Assembly (NCBI GenBank): GCA_047619485.1
Contig: JBLHKE010000496.1
Coordinates: forward strand, 1 to 5,963
Direction: 5' to 3'
Origin: JBLHKE01 sp047619485
GTDB taxonomy: Bacteria > Verrucomicrobiota > Verrucomicrobiia > Verrucomicrobiales > DEV007
DNA length: 5,963 nucleotides
In this document: positions 5,725-5,963 of the stretch, in pieces
Position numbering within the stretch: the first letter of the stretch is position 1
Layout: each line of letters starts with the position of its first letter
The notes under the pieces: generated by a model
Databases searched by the model: none
The model's input: the letters and a program-made list of their open reading frames with translations, nothing else
What the model was told of the DNA's origin: nothing
Translations under genes and position numbers: made by a program

Positions 5725-5963
5725 ATGCCTATGGCGAACGCGGCTAGTAAGAGCGCGATGCAAGCTTCAGGATTCCAGATGAACATGCTAAACCCCGCCC
5801 AGATGCAGGCGGTGAAGCAGATTCATGGTCCAGTGTTGATCCTCGCCGGTGCGGGGACGGGGAAGACTCGCGTGGTGACCTCGCGCATCGCTCACATGAT
5901 CGATGAGGGCATTAAGCCAGACTCGATCCTCGCGGTGACTTTCACCAACAAGGCGGCGACGGA
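5725..5963 (+). CDS. UvrD/Rep/PcrA-type superfamily 1 DNA helicase, N-terminal part (cut by window edge)
   Basis: The reading frame runs from the ATG at 5725 to the window end (79 complete codons) and continues beyond. It shows the start of motor domain 1A of a superfamily 1A 3'-5' helicase: the Q-motif-like LNPAQMQAV (22-30), Walker A LAGAGTGKTRVV (40-51) with the ATP-binding Lys47-Thr48, and motif Ia AVTFTNKAAT (70-79). These match Rep, UvrD and PcrA, which unwind DNA in repair and at stalled replication forks; which subfamily cannot be settled from this part. The 21-residue leader before the Q motif is rich in Met, Ala and Ser, and in-frame ATGs at 5731, 5758, 5779 and 5785 are alternative starts. 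Family proteins often begin close to the LN of the Q motif, so the true start may be 5779 or 5785. No strong ribosome binding site marks any of them. Confidence 0.92.
   Translation, partial: MPMANAASKSAMQASGFQMNMLNPAQMQAVKQIHGPVLILAGAGTGKTRVVTSRIAHMIDEGIKPDSILAVTFTNKAAT

Overview
The window is GC-rich (about 60% by eye), densely coded bacterial DNA from a chromosome. Genes are separated by gaps of under 100 bases, and no tRNA, rRNA, CRISPR array, insertion sequence or phage gene is visible. Three features fit the Verrucomicrobiota/PVC group: few genes have a good Shine-Dalgarno sequence, there is a large kinase-like protein with a C-terminal membrane anchor, and the composition matches. This taxonomic guess is tentative because no marker gene is present.

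Layout: (1) 429-1, minus strand, is the N-terminal part of a cytosolic glycerophosphodiester phosphodiesterase that runs off the left edge. (2) 430-515 is a short divergent intergenic region holding palindromes, a direct repeat and a possible glpK promoter. (3) 516-2021 is glpK (glycerol kinase). (4) 2014-3531 is glpD (FAD-dependent glycerol-3-phosphate dehydrogenase), overlapping glpK by 8 bases. (5) About 3589-5646 is a large protein with two degenerate protein-kinase-like domains, an acidic linker with repeated Ser-Pro motifs, and one C-terminal transmembrane helix. (6) 5647-5724 is an intergenic region with an inverted repeat and a possible promoter. (7) 5725-5963 is the start of a UvrD/Rep/PcrA-type DNA helicase, cut by the right edge.

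The first three genes form a glycerol-3-phosphate module. The phosphodiesterase releases glycerol 3-phosphate from deacylated phospholipids, GlpK makes it from glycerol, and GlpD oxidises it to dihydroxyacetone phosphate while passing electrons to quinone. No glycerol facilitator, G3P transporter or GlpR-type regulator lies in the window. The GlpK lacks the residues used by the known fructose-bisphosphate, EIIA-Glc and HPr controls, so it is probably regulated differently.

The least ordinary gene is the tandem pseudokinase behind glpD. Both of its kinase-like domains have lost the catalytic residues, and it probably acts as a membrane-tethered scaffold or sensor. Its position suggests possible co-transcription with glpKD, but nothing in the sequence proves a functional link.
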